A stretch of DNA of 64,000 nucleotides from the NCBI GenBank assembly GCA_039621445.1, contig CP154954.1, positions 8,062,634 to 8,126,633 of the forward strand, written 5' to 3'. Shown in pieces: positions 60,112-64,000 of this stretch. A program made the translations under genes and the position numbers. The notes below the pieces were generated by a model. That model was given only the letters and a program-made list of their open reading frames with translations. It did not search any database and had not been told where the DNA came from. This stretch comes from Euglena gracilis (taxonomy: Eukaryota; Euglenida; Euglenophyceae; Euglenales). How positions within the stretch are numbered: position 1 is the stretch's first letter; each line of letters begins with the position of its first letter.

Positions 60112-60851
60112 GTTGAAACCGTGGATTAGGGGCTCTGGCTTCACGCCCGAACCGGCGTTCAAGGAATCCAGGCCAATTTCGCTCTAAATACCCATTTTTT
60201 GAACCTTTTTGAGCATTTTTTTGACCTCCGATCGGCCGATTGAAGTTTTCACAAATGTGATGCCATGTTACCCATCAATCGAAAGCTCTTCTCAATCATG
60301 TATTCCAAAAATTGACATCCTGATTTGTGAAATCCCACACCTCAGGTGCCATACGGCATATCAATCGAAAGCTCTCCCCATGAGCTTTCATTTGGTTCCC
60401 TTAAAACTCAGCCACACTGCATAACGCTCTGAAAATTGCCGATCGCATGTTCCGACCCTTTTCGCAAATTCCAAAATCCACTGTGCACCTGCTGTGGGGG
60501 GGGTTGGTACACCCCTCCCCCCCCCCTCTCTGAGGGGCTCGCCACGCCATTTACCCCCCCTCCCTCTTCCTACAGCCGGCAGACACAATTATTGGACCCC
60601 GCTGGACATTTTCGTTGGCCCCCGCTGGACAGGAAATGGGAGACTGGGGGACTTTTCTGTAGAGCCCCCAGGGAGACAAATAGAAAACCCCCCGGCCCAT
60701 GAAGTTTTGGCCCCGATGGACACTTTTTGCAGGGAAACCCGTCTGAAACCTGGAACTGAAAATTCCACGGCAGACGTTGCGATTCAAATGAAATTAGGGG
60801 GAATGTCTTTGAGAGTCTGCGTATTGATCATCTTCCACCCAAAAGGTGGGG

Positions 60852-61082
60852 CTAAGCCACAACTCCCAAAGTGTCACAAATGTGGAAGGCAGAGGGATCA
60901 TCCAGTAACTTCTCTGAAGCTGTTCCACACTGTCTCTCATTACCATGCCACACATTCACATTGATGACCAAACTTTCTGAAGCAACCTTTCTTGGTAGCA
61001 ATGAACATTCCCTAAACATTGCAATTGTGGTTTGTGCCCATGTTTGAACAAATATGCAAAAAATATAAAAAATAACCTTCAC
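60852..61082 (-). other. Hypothetical frame, possible transposase relic
   Basis: Reads SLVINVNVWHGNERQCGTAS and DDPSAFHICDTLGVVA before a stop. It looks protein-like, but I recognise no family with certainty and see no start or splice partner. Confidence 0.25.
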
Positions 61083-61194
61083 GCGTAAACAGTTTTGTGT
61101 CTACTGCGTATCATGCAAAGCAAGAGGCAACGGTGGCTGTGACGGGGTACACAGCTTTTCAAAATCACTAAACTCACCTTAATTCAGATCATGT

Positions 61195-61385
61195 GAAAAT
61201 ACCACCCCCCCCCCCTTTATTGTCCCACCGACCTGCCCCCGGGAGGCCCGACCGGACAATAAAGGGGGGGGGGGACAATAAAGGGGTACCAAAGGAATTT
61301 CATTGGCCGGGCCAAAAAAAACCCCAGTCGGCCGGGGCCCAGGGACAATAAAGGGGGGGGGGACAATAAAGGGGGGGGGTACAAT
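61195..61385. repeat. Copy of the TTTCATTGGCC repeat
   Basis: GGTACCAAAGGAATTTCATT followed by GGCCGGGCCAAAAAAA and GGGACAATAAAGG; the same units at 50.6-51.4 kb carry ATATGG instead of TAAAGG. Confidence 0.85.
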
Positions 61386-61502
61386 GTACAGCTTTTTATG
61401 GGTCATTTAACAAAACAGGTGGTCTCTTTGCCGGCCAACATCCAAAACACTCTCTCGACTTTTACGAATGTCACCATCTTTGCACAAATGTTTCTCCATA
61501 TG

Positions 61503-61605
61503 TAAATCAACAGACACTAACGATTTCAGCAGGGGCGCCGGGCCGTGCGAGCGAAGCGAGCGGCCCGGTGCCCCTGCTGAAATCGTTATTGTCTGTTGAT
61601 TTACT
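61503..61605. repeat. Long hairpin (arms about 43 bp, loop about 16 bp)
   Basis: The left arm contains AACGATTTCAGCAGGGGC and CCGGGCCG; the right arm is its complement with two mismatches. The loop is GCGAGCGAAGCGAG. An inverted pair farther out (61606-61650 and 61830-61880) brackets a 33-bp tandem repeat, so the whole 61503-61880 may be one element. Confidence 0.9.
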
Positions 61606-61714
61606 AAAACCTATTTTGTCTGGGCCCGCACGTCTGCCTTGAAAATTCATTCGACCGATGCAACTGGCTTGAGTTTTGGCCGGTTTTGTCTTTTTTTTCA
61701 AGAAAACGTACACC

Positions 61715-61815
61715 GTCTTGGAAATCGTTTTACACTAACGGATCCCTGTCTTGGAAATTGTTTTACACTAACAATAGCCTGTCTTGGAAATCGTTTTACA
61801 CTAACAGAATTGGCC
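61715..61815. repeat. 33-bp tandem repeat, three copies
   Basis: Units of GTCTTGGAAATCGTTTTACA followed by CTAAC and a variable tail. Confidence 0.9.
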
Positions 61816-61964
61816 TGAAATCCATTAGTGTCTGTAGAAATTCAAGTCAGGCGTCGGGCCAGGAAATAGGTTTTAAAAAAAAAGCTGTTTGGTCCATCAC
61901 CAGGTGAGCTGGGACACAGAATGTTACAGGCCGATCAGGTTGGCGAATGCCCAATATCGTTCAC

Positions 61965-62186
61965 TCAAAGGGCTTGTTTCAGACCTTTTTGTTGTGCGAA
62001 TCCGAAAACTGCTGCAGTGTGGGGGGAAAAAAGCATTTGGTAAAGGTCTGGCCTGCTCCTCTCAGTCTTCTCCATCCACTCACGCATATAACAATAGTAT
62101 GGACCCAGCATGTCCACAACAGGCACCTTCTCAGTGTGGGTTTCAAATTCTTCAAAATCTGGATGTCCTCCATGTTTTTTTCCCAC
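61965..62186 (-). CDS. Hypothetical protein fragment (73 codons)
   Basis: Begins MGKKHGGHPDFEEFETHTEK, continues VPVVDMLGPYYCYMREWMEK and TERSRPDLYQMLFSPHT. Composition and aromatic pattern look genuinely coding. No family recognised; a donor-like AAG|GTGCCT inside leaves open that it is an exon. Confidence 0.35.
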   Translation of the reverse strand: MGKKHGGHPDFEEFETHTEKVPVVDMLGPYYCYMREWMEKTERSRPDLYQMLFSPHTAAVFGFAQQKGLKQAL

Positions 62187-62534
62187 CCACCTCAGTGAAA
62201 AAGCGCTTTCTGGTTCATTTGTATCAAAGTTAAATTGATTTGACCATTCTTACATAACGTGCCCCCCCCCCTATTTGTCCCTCCCCCCAATTGGCATGAG
62301 CCCAATTGGCCAATGAGGGGGCGGCGGGGGTACTCGTTTCAAAGCCTTAGAACAAAAAATGTCTTTCCAGTCGAGGCAGTGGCATTGTCAGCACAACCCA
62401 CAGGTATGAGGTAAACAAAAACTGTAAGAACGGAAAGGGTGAAAAAAAATCACGAGTCCCGCGCAGAGTGTCCACGCGGGCTCAACGAAAAGAGGGGTAG
62501 CTACATCCTGGGGGGGGGGGGGGGGTAGTAGGGG

Positions 62535-63066
62535 TCGACCATGGTCCACCCACGGTCGCCCTCGGTCGCCCTCGGTCGCCCTCGGTCGTGGGGGTCGACC
62601 GAGGCCAGGCCGTATTCGGTCGTGGGGGTCGACCGAGGGCGACCATGGTCGACCCCCACCCCACGACGGGAACCCCCCCCTTTTCAGGGGCGACCATGGT
62701 CGACCCCCACCCCACGACGGGAACCCCCCCCTTTTGAAGGGCGACCATGGTCGACCCCCACCCCACGACGGGAAACCCCACCCCCTTTTGAAGGGCGACC
62801 ATGGTCGACCCCCACCCCATGACGGGAACCCCCCCCCCTTTCAGGGGCGACCATGGTCGACCCCCACCCCACGACGGGAAACCCCCCCCTTTTCAGGGGC
62901 GACCATGGTCGACCCCCACCCCACGACGGGAAGACCCCCCTTTTGAAGGGCGACCACGGTCGACCCCCACCCCACGACGGGAAACCCCCCCCTTTTGAAG
63001 GGCGACCATGGTCGACCCCCACCCCACGACGGGAAACCCCCCCCTTTTGAAGGGCGACCAGTCGAC
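62535..63066. repeat. 52-bp tandem repeat, about eight copies
   Basis: Each unit has GGGCGACCATGGTCGACCCC, CCACCCCACGACGGGAA and CCCCTTTTGAA or TTTCAGG. The GACCATGGTC core is itself a palindrome. Sequence at left (62541-62640) has degenerate GGTCGACC units. Confidence 0.95.
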
Positions 63067-63084
63067 CCCCACCCCAAGACATGC

Positions 63085-64000
63085 CCCCGAAAACGGGTGG
63101 GCAACAAAAGGGATTTGCCCCCCAAATGAGTTGGGCAACAAAAGGGATTTGCCCCCCAAAACGGGTGGGTAACACAGGGGTTTTTGTTATTTTGGGGCCC
63201 TGGAACAGTTGGGCAGCAAAAGGAATTTGCCCCCCAAAACGGGTGGGTAACACAAGGGATTTTGTTATTTTGGGGCCCTGGAACAGTTGGGCAACAAAAG
63301 GGATTTGCCCCCCAAAACGGGTGGGTAACACAAGGGATTTTGTTATTTTGGGGCCCTGGAACAGTTGGGCAGCAAAAGGGATTTGCCCCCCCAAAACGGG
63401 TGGGTAACACAAGGGATTTTGTTATTTTTGGGCCCTGGAACAGTTGGGCAACAAAAGGGATTTGCCCCCCAAAACGGGTGGGTAACACAAGGGATTTTGT
63501 TATTTTGGGGCCCTGGAACAGTTGGGCAACAAAAGGGATTTGCCCTCCAAATCAGTTGGGCAACAAAACGGATTTGCCCGCCAAAACGGGTGGGTAACAC
63601 AAGGGATTTTGTTATTTTGGGGCCCTCGAACAGTTGGGCAACAAAAGGGATTTGCCCCCCAAATCAGTTGGGCAACAAAAGGGATTTGCCCCCCAAATCA
63701 GTTGGGCAACAGAAGGGATTTTGTTATTTTGGGGCCCTCGAACAGTTGGGCAGCAAAAGGGATTTGCCCCCCAAAACGGGTGGGTAACACAAGGGATTTT
63801 GTTATTTTGGGGCCCTCGAACAATTGGGCAACAAAAGGGATTTGCCCCCCAAATCAATTGGGCAACAAAAGGGATTTGCCCCCCAAAACGGGTGGGTAAC
63901 ACAAGGGATTTTGTTATTTTGGGGTCCTCGAACAGTTGGGCAGCAAAAGGGATTTGCCCCCCAAAACGGGTGGGTAACACAAGGGATTTTGTTATTTTGG
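63085..64000. repeat. Compound 80/33-bp tandem array, continuing past the window
   Basis: Two building blocks alternate: CAGTTGGGCAACAAAAGGGA-TTTGCCCCCCAAA (about 33 bp) and ACGGGTGGGTAACACAAGGG-ATTTTGTTATTTTGGGGCCC (about 47 bp). The long open frames on both strands arise because stop codons are rare in the unit. Confidence 0.95.

Noticed and set aside
62684-63980. Repetitive frames of 100-240 codons at the right edge
   Set aside because: They exist on both strands and several frames of the tandem array, without non-repeat flanking sequence.
63085-64000. CRISPR-like array (regular repeats)
   Set aside because: The spacers are themselves repeats, unit lengths vary, and the context is a eukaryotic satellite.

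Overview
The window is nuclear DNA of a eukaryote, most likely a single-celled alga or protist; the lineage cannot be fixed from the sequence. The evidence is three long genes made of short exons (30-250 bp) separated by introns of roughly 0.1-5 kb, a splicing-factor-type zinc-knuckle gene, a Rab3GAP gene, relics of hAT and tyrosine-recombinase transposons, and abundant microsatellites. Introns and spacers are full of G/C homopolymers of 8-20 bases, while exons are GC-rich and free of them. I saw no bacterial operon, CRISPR array, tRNA or rRNA. Gene models rest on splice-site phase: consecutive exons keep one reading frame across most junctions, and for the Rab3GAP gene the joined exons follow the known family order.

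Layout, all three genes on the minus strand. (1) 213-10836: part of a large helical-repeat (HEAT/ARM-like) protein whose best family resemblance is GCN1; both ends are missing or unresolved. (2) 11836-20885: a complete ten-exon model (295 residues) of a SREK1IP1-like zinc-knuckle, Ser/Lys-rich nuclear protein. (3) 22971-48907: a 26-kb gene for the Rab3 GTPase-activating protein catalytic subunit (RAB3GAP1), start and stop codons included, 23 well-placed exons plus two weaker ones.

From 49 kb to the end no host gene could be assembled. The region holds inverted and palindromic repeats, a degenerate tyrosine-recombinase element (57.2-60.0 kb) with inverted arms and internal direct repeats, a perfect 122-bp palindrome beside it, and two large tandem arrays that run off the right edge. 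Elsewhere, introns carry a hAT transposase fragment, non-autonomous hAT copies (one with an 8-bp target duplication), a fold-back element, a 162-bp tandem array and long (GT)n/(CGTG)n tracts.

The three genes act in unrelated processes (translation-stress signalling if GCN1 is right, RNA processing, membrane traffic) and share only orientation. The most unusual points are GC-AG introns forced by reading frame, a CAG-repeat splice acceptor, the family of long GC-rich palindromes at 53.5-60.1 kb, and the recombinase element.
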